Shown here piece after piece: positions 1 to 8,676 of a stretch of DNA of 64,000 bases; position 1 is the stretch's first letter; each line of letters opens with the position of its first letter. Made by a program: the position numbers and the translations under genes. A model generated the notes under the pieces. The model was not told the DNA's origin. It saw only the letters and a program-made list of their open reading frames with translations, and made no database searches. Source of the stretch: Arthrobacter sp. V1I9 (GTDB taxonomy: Bacteria; Actinomycetota; Actinomycetes; Actinomycetales; Micrococcaceae); contig NZ_JAUSYU010000001.1 in assembly GCF_030817075.1 (NCBI RefSeq), forward strand, positions 620,001-684,000, in the 5' to 3' direction.

Positions 1-1
1 G

Positions 2-247
2 GCGGCCGATGCGGCCAAGGGCGTGCAGTCGGATGACTCAGGACTGAGTGAACGGGAAAAGGAAGTGGCCAGGCTGGTGCTGGAGGGCAAGACGTACCGG
101 GAAATTGGCGAGGCCATTTATATTTCTCCCCGGACTGCCGAACACCACATTGCCCGGATGCGCCGGCGCCTCGGCGCGGAAAACCGTTCGGACTTGCTCG
201 CGAGGCTTCGCCTGGCACTCGGTCCCGAAAACCCTCCGGAGGAGTGA
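2..247 (+). CDS. LuxR-type HTH regulator, C-terminal fragment
   Basis: The frame is already open at the first bases, so this is the 3' end of a longer gene; the GTG at 23 is internal. The visible 81 residues hold a complete LuxR/GerE DNA-binding domain: the SEREKEVA entry, the turn around TYREIGEAIYIS, and the recognition helix SPRTAEHHIARMRRRLG, followed by a short tail. It lies 164 bases upstream of an IniB-type gene and two dynamin-like GTPase genes in the same direction. In Mycobacterium tuberculosis the iniBAC operon is controlled by IniR, a large ATPase regulator with a LuxR-type C-terminus. By position this fragment could be the equivalent, but the sensing part is outside the window. 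Confidence 0.85.
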   Translation, partial: AADAAKGVQSDDSGLSEREKEVARLVLEGKTYREIGEAIYISPRTAEHHIARMRRRLGAENRSDLLARLRLALGPENPPEE

Positions 248-411
248 TCCCCTAATACCCCTAACAGCGGTGCCTGCCGCTTCCCACCGCGGGAACCCCC
301 AGTACGGGGAAAGGGCCCGATGCCCGGTCCGCAAGGGGAACCGTACGTTTGATTCAAGCCCAGTAACGACGCCGGGCGATCCGCCACTTAGAGAAGATTG
401 AGGACCATCAA
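248..411 (+). promoter_or_regulatory. Upstream region of iniB-like operon with CCCCTAAYA direct repeat
   Basis: The 164 bases between the LuxR-type gene and the IniB-like gene begin with two adjacent copies of CCCCTAAYA (250-266), a possible regulator or promoter element. A GAGGA Shine-Dalgarno sequence lies 8 bases before the ATG at 412. No terminator-like hairpin is obvious, so read-through from the regulator is possible. The direct repeat is visible; its role is inferred only from position. Confidence 0.4.
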
Positions 412-1509
412 ATGACACTCGCAAATGACCTCGTCCAGTTCCTGATGAACCTCTTCGGGGACCGCCAGGCCGCACAAGACTTCCTGAATGATCCGGAAAA
501 GGCCCTTGAGGACCACGGCCTGGGCGGGGTCTGCTCCGCTGATGTTGATGCAGCTTTGCCGGTTGTCCTGGACTTCGCGCCTGTAACCGTCAACGCCTCC
601 CGGTTTGACCGGGAGTACAACACCGGTGGCAACAGCGCCCGCACTGATGACAACGGCGGTAGCGGCAGCACCGGCGGTGGAAACCACGGCGGCGGCCACC
701 ATGGCGGCGGACACGGCGGGGGAAACCACGGCGGCGACGATCACGCCCACGCCGTCCAGCAGCTCCACCACGTAGTCAACAACTACTCCTACACCTCCAC
801 CGTGGACGACCGGGACACCATCACCGACCAGTCCGTCAACCAGAACATCTGGGCTGAGGGTGATGTTGACCAGCTGTTCGACAACGACGCCGTAGTCGCC
901 TCCGGCGACCGCGCAATTGCTGCCGGCGACGATGCGGACGTTAAGGATTCCAACAACATCGAGGATTCCTACAACACGGACAACTCCTCGGATAACTCGA
1001 AGGACAACTCCATCAACGCCGGCGCGGACGTCAACATTGGCAACACCGATATTGATGCCGATGATTCGTTCAACCACGAGGTTGAAGTGGACGTCGATGA
1101 GTCCTTCAACGACAAATCGGACAACTCCACGAACGATTCCTACAACGACGATTCGGACAACTCCCAGACCGAGTTCGAGAACATCGGAAACACCAACCTG
1201 GACAACGTGGGCAACGAGACAATCAAGCTTGATAACGTCGGCAACGAGACCACCAACCTGGAGAACGTCGGCAACGAGAACACCGAGCTTGAAAACGTCG
1301 GAAACGAGTTTGAGTCGACCAAGATCGAGCTTGAAAATGTCGCCAACCAGAACACTGAGCTGGAGAACTTTGGCAACAACGAAGAATCCGTGAGTGTTAC
1401 TGAGGTCGATGCTGAGTTCACCAGCATCGAGGAATCGCTCATCGTGGCCGACAACGCTGCGGAGGTTAACACCGCTGTAGCCGGCGAGGAAGCCACAATC
1501 GAGGACTAA
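412..1509 (+). CDS. IniB N-terminal domain protein with low-complexity repeat tail
   Basis: A 365-residue acidic protein. Residues 1-60 match the IniB N-terminal domain pattern (LANDLVQFLMNLFGD, then FLNDPEKALEDHGL), a helical segment shared by mycobacterial IniB and many actinobacterial homologues. Residues about 80-115 are Gly/His-rich (HGGGHHGGGHGGG). The rest is rich in Asn, Asp, Ser and Glu. From about residue 255 to 330 a roughly ten-residue unit repeats (LDNVGNETIK, LDNVGNETTN, LENVGNENTE, then degenerate copies). There are no cysteines and no signal peptide or membrane segment. The gene heads an operon with two dynamin-like GTPases, the same order as mycobacterial iniB-iniA-iniC. The molecular function of IniB is not established; a structural or cell-envelope stress role is an inference. 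Confidence 0.8.
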   Translation: MTLANDLVQFLMNLFGDRQAAQDFLNDPEKALEDHGLGGVCSADVDAALPVVLDFAPVTVNASRFDREYNTGGNSARTDDNGGSGSTGGGNHGGGHHGGGHGGGNHGGDDHAHAVQQLHHVVNNYSYTSTVDDRDTITDQSVNQNIWAEGDVDQLFDNDAVVASGDRAIAAGDDADVKDSNNIEDSYNTDNSSDNSKDNSINAGADVNIGNTDIDADDSFNHEVEVDVDESFNDKSDNSTNDSYNDDSDNSQTEFENIGNTNLDNVGNETIKLDNVGNETTNLENVGNENTELENVGNEFESTKIELENVANQNTELENFGNNEESVSVTEVDAEFTSIEESLIVADNAAEVNTAVAGEEATIED

Positions 1510-1546
1510 TGAATCGCTAAGCACCCGTTCCCGAGGTGCAGTAGGG

Positions 1547-1577
1547 GCCCGGCAGGAGGCCTAACCTCCTTCCGGGC
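1547..1577 (+). terminator. Hairpin between iniB-like and iniA-like genes
   Basis: An 11-bp interrupted stem (GCCCGG, CA, GGAGG / CCTCC, TT, CCGGGC) with a five-base loop lies 38 bases after the iniB-like stop and 53 bases before the GTG of the next gene. No T-run follows, so it may be a partial terminator or mRNA-stability element that lowers GTPase expression relative to the IniB-like protein. Confidence 0.5.
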
Positions 1578-1629
1578 TCTCCTCGGGTTATCCCTCGTTT
1601 CCGATCGAGACCTGAGCAGAGGACACGCT

Positions 1630-3570
1630 GTGGCAGAAGCAGGACTGGCATCGCCGTCAGCACCCATGACGGCGGCCCAACTCGTACGACTGGTGCAACA
1701 AGGCCTCGCGTTGGTGGGGCCGGGGGACCGTGCTGATCTCCGTAAACGCCTGGAACAGGCCATGGGAAGGCTGAAGGACCCCAGCATTCGCGTCATCGTC
1801 GTCGGCGAATTCAAGCAAGGCAAAAGCAAGCTCATCAACGCGCTGGTGAACGCTCCGGTATGTCCCGTCGATGATGACATCGCCACCTCTGTCCCCACCG
1901 TGGTCCGCTATGGAGACCCCGCCTCCGCCGCCATCCTGGTTTCCAAAGCCGACGCTGACGCCGGCGACGAGGCCGACGTCGAGCGCCAACCCGTCCCGAT
2001 ATCTGAGCTCGCCAACTATGTCTCCGAGCGGGGCAACCCCGGAAACAGCAAGAAACTTGCGGCGGGCGAGGTTTACCTCCCGCGGAAATTGCTCATGGGT
2101 GGTCTTACTGTTATTGACTCCCCGGGCGTGGGCGGGCTGAACTCATCCCACACTCTCACCACCCTGACTGCACTCCCCACTGCAGACGCCATGCTGCTGG
2201 TTTCCGACGCCTCCCAGGAGTACACGGAACCGGAGCTGCGTTTCCTTCGCCAGGCCATGCGGATCACCCCCAGCGTGGTGGGTGTCCTGTCCAAGACCGA
2301 CCTGTATCCGGACTGGCGGCGCGTCGAAGAGATCGACCGGGGGCACCTCGCCCACGTGGCACAGGACATCCCGCTGTTCTCCGTTTCCTCCGACCTCCGG
2401 CTGGAAGCGGCGCGGCTGCAGGACGGCGAACTGAACGCGGAGTCCGGCTTCCCCGGATTGATGGCCTATATCCGCAGCGACATCGTGGGCAAGGCCGAGC
2501 GCCTCCAACGGCGATCAGTCAGCCAGGACCTGCTCTCCGTGTGCGAGAACCTCCGCTTGTCGCTGCAGTCCGAACTTGAAGCACTCGAGAACCCGGAACG
2601 GACCCCGCAGATGATCGCCGGCCTCGAGGCGGCGCGGGCCGAAGCTGACGACCTCCGCAAACGGTCCGCGCGGTGGCAGATCACGCTCAACGACGGCATC
2701 AGCGATCTCATCGCGGACATGGAATATGACCTCCGGGACCGGCTGCGGCGGATACAGCGCGAAGCCGAAGCCGCCATTGACCAGGGCGATCCCGGGCCGG
2801 CCTGGCCCGAGTTCTCCAAGTGGCTTGAGGAATGCGCGGCTGCCGCCATCTCGGACACGTTCGTGTGGACCAACGAGCGCGCGCTGTGGCTGGCAGGCCA
2901 GGTTGCCGAGCACTTTGCCGCCGAGGAAGTGACATTGCCCGTCCTGCAGGTCTCGGACACGGGAGATGCCCTTGACCCCGTGGATGATATGCCAACCCTC
3001 GACGACGGGCGCCTCAACTCCGCGCAGAAAGTGCTGATCGGCATGCGCGGGTCCTACGGCGGGGTGCTGATGTTTGGCCTCCTGACCGGCATCTTCGGCA
3101 TGGCACTGATCAACCCCCTCTCCGTTGGTGCCGGACTGTTGCTGGGACGCAAGGCCTACCGGGAAGACAAGGAGGCCCGGCTCAAGCGCCGGCAAAGCGA
3201 AGCGAAGGCACTTGTCCGGCGGCAGTTGGACGACGTTACCTTCCAGGTGGGCAAGCAGCTAAAGGACCGGCTGCGGCTTGTGCAGCGCTCCACCCGCGAC
3301 CACTTCACGGAGATCGCGGACGAGCATCACCGCTCCCTGCAGGATTCCGTGGCCGCAGCGCAAAAGGCCGCCACCACGTACGCCTTGAAAAAGGACGTCC
3401 GCATCCGCGAGATCAAGGCCGAACTAAAAAATGTGGATGCCCTGTCCCAGGCGGCGGGAGCAGTGGCTGCCGGGCCGGCCGCCGTCCCGAACACTGCCGG
3501 CCCGGACAATTCCGGATCAACGTCCGGCGCAGCCCGCATGGTGTCGGCGCCGTCGGCGGCAGTGGGATGA
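1630..3570 (+). CDS. Dynamin-family GTPase (IniA-like)
   Basis: A 646-residue dynamin-like GTPase. The G1 loop GEFKQGKS is at residues 59-66, the G3 motif DSPG at 163-166 and the G4 motif SKTD at 221-224. Long helical regions follow. A hydrophobic segment at about 478-507 (MFGLLTGIFGMALINPLSVG) resembles the membrane-inserting paddle of bacterial dynamins. The C-terminus is basic and helical with an Ala/Pro-rich tail. IniA of mycobacteria is a dynamin-like protein that binds and remodels the plasma membrane; the order iniB-like, GTPase, GTPase supports IniA equivalence. It starts with GTG and overlaps the next gene by 4 bases (ATGA), so the two GTPases are probably made together and may form a heteromeric complex. 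Confidence 0.87.
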   Translation: MAEAGLASPSAPMTAAQLVRLVQQGLALVGPGDRADLRKRLEQAMGRLKDPSIRVIVVGEFKQGKSKLINALVNAPVCPVDDDIATSVPTVVRYGDPASAAILVSKADADAGDEADVERQPVPISELANYVSERGNPGNSKKLAAGEVYLPRKLLMGGLTVIDSPGVGGLNSSHTLTTLTALPTADAMLLVSDASQEYTEPELRFLRQAMRITPSVVGVLSKTDLYPDWRRVEEIDRGHLAHVAQDIPLFSVSSDLRLEAARLQDGELNAESGFPGLMAYIRSDIVGKAERLQRRSVSQDLLSVCENLRLSLQSELEALENPERTPQMIAGLEAARAEADDLRKRSARWQITLNDGISDLIADMEYDLRDRLRRIQREAEAAIDQGDPGPAWPEFSKWLEECAAAAISDTFVWTNERALWLAGQVAEHFAAEEVTLPVLQVSDTGDALDPVDDMPTLDDGRLNSAQKVLIGMRGSYGGVLMFGLLTGIFGMALINPLSVGAGLLLGRKAYREDKEARLKRRQSEAKALVRRQLDDVTFQVGKQLKDRLRLVQRSTRDHFTEIADEHHRSLQDSVAAAQKAATTYALKKDVRIREIKAELKNVDALSQAAGAVAAGPAAVPNTAGPDNSGSTSGAARMVSAPSAAVG

Positions 3571-5057
3571 CAGCCTCAACCATCACCGGAGCGGCGGACC
3601 TGGTCCAGGAGGCGCTGGAGGTCTACCGCGACGATCCTGCAGCAGTGGCAGCGCTGCAGGGTTATGCCAAACGGCTTGCCGAACCACTGCGGATCGCCGT
3701 TGCCGGGATGGTAAAAGCCGGAAAATCCACCCTGTTGAACGCCATCCTCGGTGAAGAGATAGCGCCCACGGACACGGGGGAGTGCACGCGCATCGTCACC
3801 TGGTACCGCTACGGCCTCACGCCCCGGATCACGCTTTACCCCGTGGAGGGCGAGCCTCGCAGCCTCCCGGTCAAACGTGTGGACGGGCGCCTGGTGTTCG
3901 TGCTGGGCGATTTGCAAGCCGACGAGGTAGACCGGCTGGATGTGGAGTGGCCCTCCCCGGGCCTGCGGGATATGACGCTGATCGATACCCCCGGCATTGC
4001 CTCGCTCTCGGGGGACGTGTCCGCCCGGTCCACAAGTTTCCTGACTCCGGAGGACACCCCTTCGGAGGCAGACGCCATCATTTATCTGATGCGCCATATG
4101 CACGCCTCCGATATGCGGTTCCTCGAATCATTCAAGGACACCGAGGCCGGGAGGTCCGGCACGGTCAATGCCCTGGCAGTCCTCTCCCGTGCAGATGAAG
4201 TGGGGGCAGGACGGATTGATTCGCTCCTCTCCGCGGGGGAGATCGCCGAAAGATACCGCCGGGACCACAGCCTGCGAAAGCTGGCGTTGGGGGTGGTCCC
4301 GGTGGCCGGGCTCCTGGCGCAAAGTGCCCGAAGCCTGCGCCAGTCCGACTTCGAGGCGCTGCAGCTGCTGGCCGCGATGGAACGGGCAGAGCGGGAGAAG
4401 CTGCTGCTCTCGGCGGACCGGTTCCTGCAGGTTGCAGGCCCTGAAGACCTGACGACGGCGGCCCGCGCCTCGTTGCTCGAAAGGTTTGGCTTGTTCGGCA
4501 TCCGCCTCGCAGTGGTTCTCATCCGCAATGGATTTGCCGAGCCGACGCCCCTGGCGCATGAACTTGCCCGGCGCAGCGGACTGGATCCCCTGATCGACAT
4601 GCTGGGGCGGCAGTTCCAGGCCCGTGCCGAGGCGCTGAAGGCCAGGACCGCTTTGGTGGGGGTGGAAACACTTCTTCGCACATCACCGCGGGACGGGACA
4701 GGGCATCTGGCCGCCGCCCTGGAACGGCTGCAGGTCAACGCCCACGAGTTCCGTGAACTGCGGCTGCTGGCAACCCTTCGGACCACCGGCGTATCCCTGG
4801 ATCCTGAACTGGCCAGTGAAGCCGAGGGCCTCATTGGGGGATGGGGCGCCGCGTCCCACGTTCGCCTGGGCCTGGAAGCTGACGCTGGTCCGGACCTGCT
4901 GGCGGCCGAGGCCCGCCGCTGCCTGGAGCGGTGGCGGGCAGTGGCGGAAAACCCCATCACCGACCGCTCTGCCCTTGATGCCTGCCGGGTGGTTATCCGC
5001 AGCTGCGAGGGCATTGTTGCCCAGTGTGCCGTGCAGCTGGCCCGCCAGCCAGCGTAA
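3567..5057 (+). CDS. Dynamin-family GTPase (IniC-like)
   Basis: A 496-residue GTPase with G1 loop GMVKAGKS at residues 47-54, a conserved Thr in the switch I region (PTDTGECT), G3 motif DTPG at about 140, and SRAD as probable G4. It lacks the strong hydrophobic paddle of its upstream partner, so it may act as the non-inserting member of a pair, as proposed for paired bacterial dynamins. It overlaps the upstream GTPase by ATGA, indicating translational coupling, and ends the operon; the next gene is convergent only 23 bases away. Assignment as IniC-like rests on gene order and size rather than on a residue-level comparison. Confidence 0.82.
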   Translation: MTASTITGAADLVQEALEVYRDDPAAVAALQGYAKRLAEPLRIAVAGMVKAGKSTLLNAILGEEIAPTDTGECTRIVTWYRYGLTPRITLYPVEGEPRSLPVKRVDGRLVFVLGDLQADEVDRLDVEWPSPGLRDMTLIDTPGIASLSGDVSARSTSFLTPEDTPSEADAIIYLMRHMHASDMRFLESFKDTEAGRSGTVNALAVLSRADEVGAGRIDSLLSAGEIAERYRRDHSLRKLALGVVPVAGLLAQSARSLRQSDFEALQLLAAMERAEREKLLLSADRFLQVAGPEDLTTAARASLLERFGLFGIRLAVVLIRNGFAEPTPLAHELARRSGLDPLIDMLGRQFQARAEALKARTALVGVETLLRTSPRDGTGHLAAALERLQVNAHEFRELRLLATLRTTGVSLDPELASEAEGLIGGWGAASHVRLGLEADAGPDLLAAEARRCLERWRAVAENPITDRSALDACRVVIRSCEGIVAQCAVQLARQPA

Positions 5058-5080
5058 GGGCCTGGCTGGCTGCCAATAAA

Positions 5081-5690
5081 TTAGTCCCGTCCCGATTTCA
5101 ACCAGGCGTTGGCTGAAGGCATAAAGAACAGCACCAGCCCAATGAGCGCCAGGAGGAGTTGGAGGCCCCATAGCAGTACCACGTAACTGCCGGCGTCGCC
5201 TTCGGGCACAAGAAAGGCAGCTGCTACCGCCAGGACGATGACATGTCCGGCCAGGAGCGGCAGCAGGGCCCACCGTGCCCAGCCCTGCCGGCCCATCACT
5301 ACGCCGAGCATCGCGGCCTCGAGCAGGATCACCAGGAGGACAGCACCGAGGCTGCCCCAGAAGACGACGCCCGTGGCAATAGTGACCGCTTCGGTGTCGC
5401 CGTCCGGGGCCATTTGGGCCACCACCGTGCGCAGCCGCTCAAGATGCGAATCCCGGGTGAGGAAGGATCCCACCAGGACGGCGGAACCGGCCACAAAGCT
5501 CAGGGAGCCAAAAGGTCCGCGCATTCCGGACGCTGCGGGGGGCTGCCGGAATGACGGCGATGGGCGCCGGCGCGGAATAGGACAGCCCTGGCCTTGGCGG
5601 CGGCGCTGGCGGGCCTGACGATGAAGGCGGGGCTGCGGCACCTTGGGAGGTGGTCCGCAACCGGTCTTCCCCGTCAGGTTCCTGCGCCAT
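5081..5690 (-). pseudogene. Frameshifted multi-pass membrane protein gene
   Basis: Two frames together encode one plausible protein. Starting at ATG 5690, a proline-rich cytoplasmic head (PPPRPGLSYSAPAP) runs to the residues ARTFWL; the homologous continuation SFVAGSAVLVGSFLTRDSHL lies in the next frame, down to 5081. Removing one base from the GGG at 5503-5505 joins them. The joined product, about 200 residues, has a Pro-rich N-terminus and about four membrane helices, a layout common for uncharacterised Arthrobacter membrane proteins. Its start is 6 bases after the PLDc_N gene upstream, so the two form an operon. The break could be a real mutation or a base-call error; other genes in this window show the same type of break. 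Confidence 0.7.
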
Positions 5691-5696
5691 ACGCCC

Positions 5697-6113
5697 CTAC
5701 TTCAGTCCGTCGGTATCGTGCTCGTCCGATTCGTGCTTGTCGGCCTGGTGTTGGTCCTTGCCGCTGCCCTTGGCGTCGTCGTCCTTCGCCTTGGCGTCCA
5801 GTTCATCCTTGAGCTTCTTAAGCTGCTCCGCCTCGGCCTCGTGGCGCCGGCGGGTTTCAAGGTTGCGGAGGAAGTCCGGATCATCATCAGGGGCGATGGG
5901 ATGGCGCTGGCTTTGCTGTTGGGGGGAGGCACCGCGGGGGCGGCCGATCAGGAGCCAAAGGATGGCGCCCACCACTGGAAGGACAATCATGACCACGATC
6001 CAGGCCGGCTTGGAAATCCCCCGGGTGAGGCGCCCATCAGTGCGGATCACATCAACGAGGCCATACACAAAGATGACGAGGACTGCGACGGCCAAAGCCA
6101 CACGGAGGAGCAT
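5697..6113 (-). CDS. PLD nuclease N-terminal domain (PLDc_N) membrane protein
   Basis: A 138-residue protein with a membrane helix at about residues 3-22 (LRVALAVAVLVIFVYGLVDV), the motif WIVVMIVLPVVGAILWLLIGRPRG in the second helix, and a long charged cytoplasmic tail rich in Lys, Asp, Glu and His. This pattern, two helices with IGRP after the second, is the PLDc_N family found in cardiolipin synthase N-termini and in many small stand-alone actinobacterial proteins. No phospholipase catalytic HKD motif is present, so it is not an enzyme by itself. The downstream gene, frameshifted, begins almost at once. It is divergent from the DUF4229 gene. Confidence 0.85.
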   Translation of the reverse strand: MLLRVALAVAVLVIFVYGLVDVIRTDGRLTRGISKPAWIVVMIVLPVVGAILWLLIGRPRGASPQQQSQRHPIAPDDDPDFLRNLETRRRHEAEAEQLKKLKDELDAKAKDDDAKGSGKDQHQADKHESDEHDTDGLK

Positions 6114-6175
6114 GCCATTAAGTCTATCGTCAGGAGGCGCAGGGGCCTCGGGCGGGAGGCGGCTAAACTGGAATA

Positions 6176-6487
6176 GTGGCCTTTTTGAAATATTCCCTGA
6201 TCCGCCTGGCTCTGTTCGCGCCCCTGTTTGTGGTTTTTATGCTCCTGCAGCTGGGCGTGCTGATGTCCGTCATCTGCGCAGCACTGATCGCTTTCGCCGT
6301 GAGTTACCTGTTCTTCCAGAAGCAGCGGGATGAGGCGGCCGCGGCCATCCACCAGCGTTTCTCGGGCAAGTCCAAGCCGATCCGTTCAGCCAACGAAGTC
6401 CAGGACGCCCACGCGGAGGACACCCTCCTGGACGCCAACCCGGACATCACCATCAGCAACGATGCCAAGGACCCCAAGCGCCTCTAG
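6176..6487 (+). CDS. DUF4229 family small membrane protein
   Basis: A 103-residue protein with two hydrophobic helices (LIRLALFAPLFVVFMLLQLG and LMSVICAALIAFAVSYLFF), then a charged tail of about 50 residues ending in KDPKRL. The pattern fits the DUF4229 family, widely found next to menaquinone genes in Actinobacteria. The GTG start at 6176 lies 6 bases after a TAAACT box (6164-6169) with no Shine-Dalgarno sequence, which suggests a leaderless mRNA. It converges with menA and overlaps its 3' end by 4 bases. Function is unknown. Confidence 0.85.
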   Translation: MAFLKYSLIRLALFAPLFVVFMLLQLGVLMSVICAALIAFAVSYLFFQKQRDEAAAAIHQRFSGKSKPIRSANEVQDAHAEDTLLDANPDITISNDAKDPKRL

Positions 6488-7365
6488 AAGCCGTGGCTCA
6501 GCACCAGGCCCAGTGAGAACAGCAGGCTGTAGCCGAGGTTGATCAGGCCGGTCTGCTTCAGGACGGGGATCAGGCTCTTGCGCTTCCGGCCGTTGATCAT
6601 GAGCCAGGCAGGCATCAGGGAGGCCGGAATCAGCAGCAGGACGATCAGCATCCACGGCCGCCCCGGGGCCAGGATCACCACCAGCATGATTGCTACGGCG
6701 AGCATCAGCACGTAGCTCTCGCGGGCGTGCTTGTCACCCAGCCGCACAGCGAGCGTTTTTTTGCCGGCCTGCATGTCGGTGGGTATGTCGCGGACGTTGT
6801 TGGCCATCAGCAGCGCGGTGGCGATCAGTCCCGTCCCGATAGCGCCAATTATGGCGGGCAGGTTGATTTGCCCGGCCTGCGTGTAGGTGGTGCCCAGTGT
6901 CGCCACCAGCCCGAAGAACACAAACACAAACACGTCGCCCAGGCCCATATAGCCGTAGGGGTTCTTGCCGCCGGTGTAGCCCCAGGCCGCCATGACGCAG
7001 CCGAGGCCCACCAGGATTAGCCACCAGCTCTGGGTGATCACCACCAGGATCAGCCCGAAGACCATTGCGGCAGCAAACGCACCGAACGCCGCCCGCTTCA
7101 CGTGCTCTGGGCTGGCGGCTCCCGAACCCACCAGGCGGAGCGGGCCCACACGGTCGTCATCCGTGCCGCGAATGCCGTCCGAGTAATCGTTGGCGTAGTT
7201 CACGCCCACCTGGAGCAGGAGGGCCACCAGCGCCGCGAGGATGGCGTTGAAAAGCAGGAACGAATCCATTTCATAAGCGGCGGCGGAGCCGATCACTACC
7301 GGCGCAATCGCGGCCGGCAGTGTTCGGAGTCGGGCGCCCTGGATCCATTGTGCGGCTGTAGCCAC
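6484..7365 (-). CDS. menA: 1,4-dihydroxy-2-naphthoate polyprenyltransferase
   Basis: A 293-residue UbiA-superfamily integral membrane enzyme that attaches the polyprenyl chain to 1,4-dihydroxy-2-naphthoate in menaquinone synthesis. The first aspartate-rich motif NDYSDGIRG (about residues 59-67) and the second motif NNVRDIPTD bind the Mg-diphosphate of the prenyl donor. About eight to nine hydrophobic helices are evident. Length is normal for the family. It is the last of three menaquinone genes read leftwards (menB, menE, menA), with a 68-base gap after menE. The GTG start at 7365 was chosen because the sequence begins there with the amphipathic WIQGARLRTLPAA segment typical of the family. 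Confidence 0.95.
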   Translation of the reverse strand: MATAAQWIQGARLRTLPAAIAPVVIGSAAAYEMDSFLLFNAILAALVALLLQVGVNYANDYSDGIRGTDDDRVGPLRLVGSGAASPEHVKRAAFGAFAAAMVFGLILVVITQSWWLILVGLGCVMAAWGYTGGKNPYGYMGLGDVFVFVFFGLVATLGTTYTQAGQINLPAIIGAIGTGLIATALLMANNVRDIPTDMQAGKKTLAVRLGDKHARESYVLMLAVAIMLVVILAPGRPWMLIVLLLIPASLMPAWLMINGRKRKSLIPVLKQTGLINLGYSLLFSLGLVLSHGF

Positions 7366-7433
7366 GGTCAGTACCTCGCGTTACTTTGGGGAAGGCGGCA
7401 GGATGGAGCCCTGCCGGGTGGTGCAGGTCTACT

Positions 7434-8663
7434 TTACTTTCCCTGATGCAGGGCGTTGAGTTCGGCGGCCATGGCCAGGCGGTCGGGTTTGCCGTTGGGC
7501 AGCATCAGCAGGGAAGACGCCGCGAGCACGGTTTTGGGGGCAAGGATGCCGAGCGTCCGGTGCCATTCCTGTTCAAGGACGACGCCGTGTTCCCCGCTTG
7601 CGGCAGGGCCCCCGCGTTCCACGGTGCCTCCCGGCGGACCGGCCAGTGCCACGTAAGCTGCCACGGCCTGGCCCCATTCCGCGGACGGGACGCCGGCCAC
7701 AAAGGCCGCGGCGACGTCGTCGGACTTTTCCAGCTCCTCCTGCACATGCGCCGCGGAAACCTTGATTCCGCCGGTGATGATCACGTCGTCAGCGCGGCCC
7801 AGGACCGTGAGCCGGCCGTCGTCGTCGATGCTGCCGAGGTCGCTGGTGCGGAACCAGCGCACGCCGTCCTCCTCGAAAAAGGTGCTGTCGGCATCGTCCG
7901 GCGCTTCCAGGTAGCCGGCGGCGATGGTGTCGCCGCCCAGCAGGATGCGGCCGTCCTCCTCAACACGGACGGACACCCCTTCCAGCGGAAATCCGTCATA
8001 GACGCAGCCGCCGCAGGACTCGGCGGAACCGTAGGTGGTGATCACCCGGACACCGGCATCCCTGGCGGCCGCCAGCAGTGAAGCGGGTGCGGGCGCGCCG
8101 CCCAGCAGGACTGCGTTGAAGCGGCGGAGCACGGCCAGGGTCTCCGGGGCCGGCGCATCCAGGAGGCGCCGAAGCTGTGTGGGAACCAGCGAGGTGAACC
8201 GGATCTTGTCCGTCAGTTCCTGCGCTGCAGCGGTGAAGGCTTCGGGCGTAAAGCCGCCTGACATGTCCATCACCCAGGGGCGGGTGCCCGCAAACAGCGA
8301 ACGCACCAGGACCTGGATGCCTGCCACGTACTGGACGGGCAGGGCCAGGAGCCACTGGCCCTCGCCTTTCAGCGCCAGGGCAGTCGCCATCGAGGACGCG
8401 GCCAGGGATTCCACCGTCAGGACCGTGGCCTTGGGCGTTCCCGTGGACCCGGAGGTGCGAACCACGGCAACTGCGTCATCGCAGCCGGGCGTTCCGAGGT
8501 GGCCCACCACCAGGGAGCCGTCTTCATCCACCGAAAGTTCGACGGCGGGGCCGTTCCCGTGCAGGGCGGCGGCCAGCGCCTGCAGGGCAGGGTCGATATT
8601 GAGGACACCGCTGGTGGTTGACCCTGTTCCGAGCGGTTCGCTGTTCTGGGATTCACTGTTCAT
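7434..8663 (-). CDS. menE: o-succinylbenzoate-CoA ligase (AMP-forming)
   Basis: A 409-residue adenylate-forming ligase. The ATP-binding loop is TSGSTGTPKA, the adenine motif TYGSAESCGG, and the hinge region RTSDLGSIDDDGRLTVLGR is followed by DDVIITGGIKVS. It activates o-succinylbenzoate with CoA in menaquinone synthesis. At 409 residues it is shorter than many acyl-CoA synthetases, as is usual for actinobacterial MenE, in which the N-terminal domain is reduced. It sits 13 bases downstream of menB and before menA, which supports the assignment over a general acyl-CoA ligase. Confidence 0.93.
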   Translation of the reverse strand: MNSESQNSEPLGTGSTTSGVLNIDPALQALAAALHGNGPAVELSVDEDGSLVVGHLGTPGCDDAVAVVRTSGSTGTPKATVLTVESLAASSMATALALKGEGQWLLALPVQYVAGIQVLVRSLFAGTRPWVMDMSGGFTPEAFTAAAQELTDKIRFTSLVPTQLRRLLDAPAPETLAVLRRFNAVLLGGAPAPASLLAAARDAGVRVITTYGSAESCGGCVYDGFPLEGVSVRVEEDGRILLGGDTIAAGYLEAPDDADSTFFEEDGVRWFRTSDLGSIDDDGRLTVLGRADDVIITGGIKVSAAHVQEELEKSDDVAAAFVAGVPSAEWGQAVAAYVALAGPPGGTVERGGPAASGEHGVVLEQEWHRTLGILAPKTVLAASSLLMLPNGKPDRLAMAAELNALHQGK

Positions 8664-8676
8664 TGCCCGTCCTGCC

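Noticed and set aside
388..1524. A 378-codon open frame on the minus strand opposite the iniB-like gene.
   Set aside because: It is created by the repetitive GAC/AAC codons of the real gene read backwards. Its product is a Val/Gly/Asp repeat without a domain, and the plus-strand frame has the IniB domain and a ribosome site.
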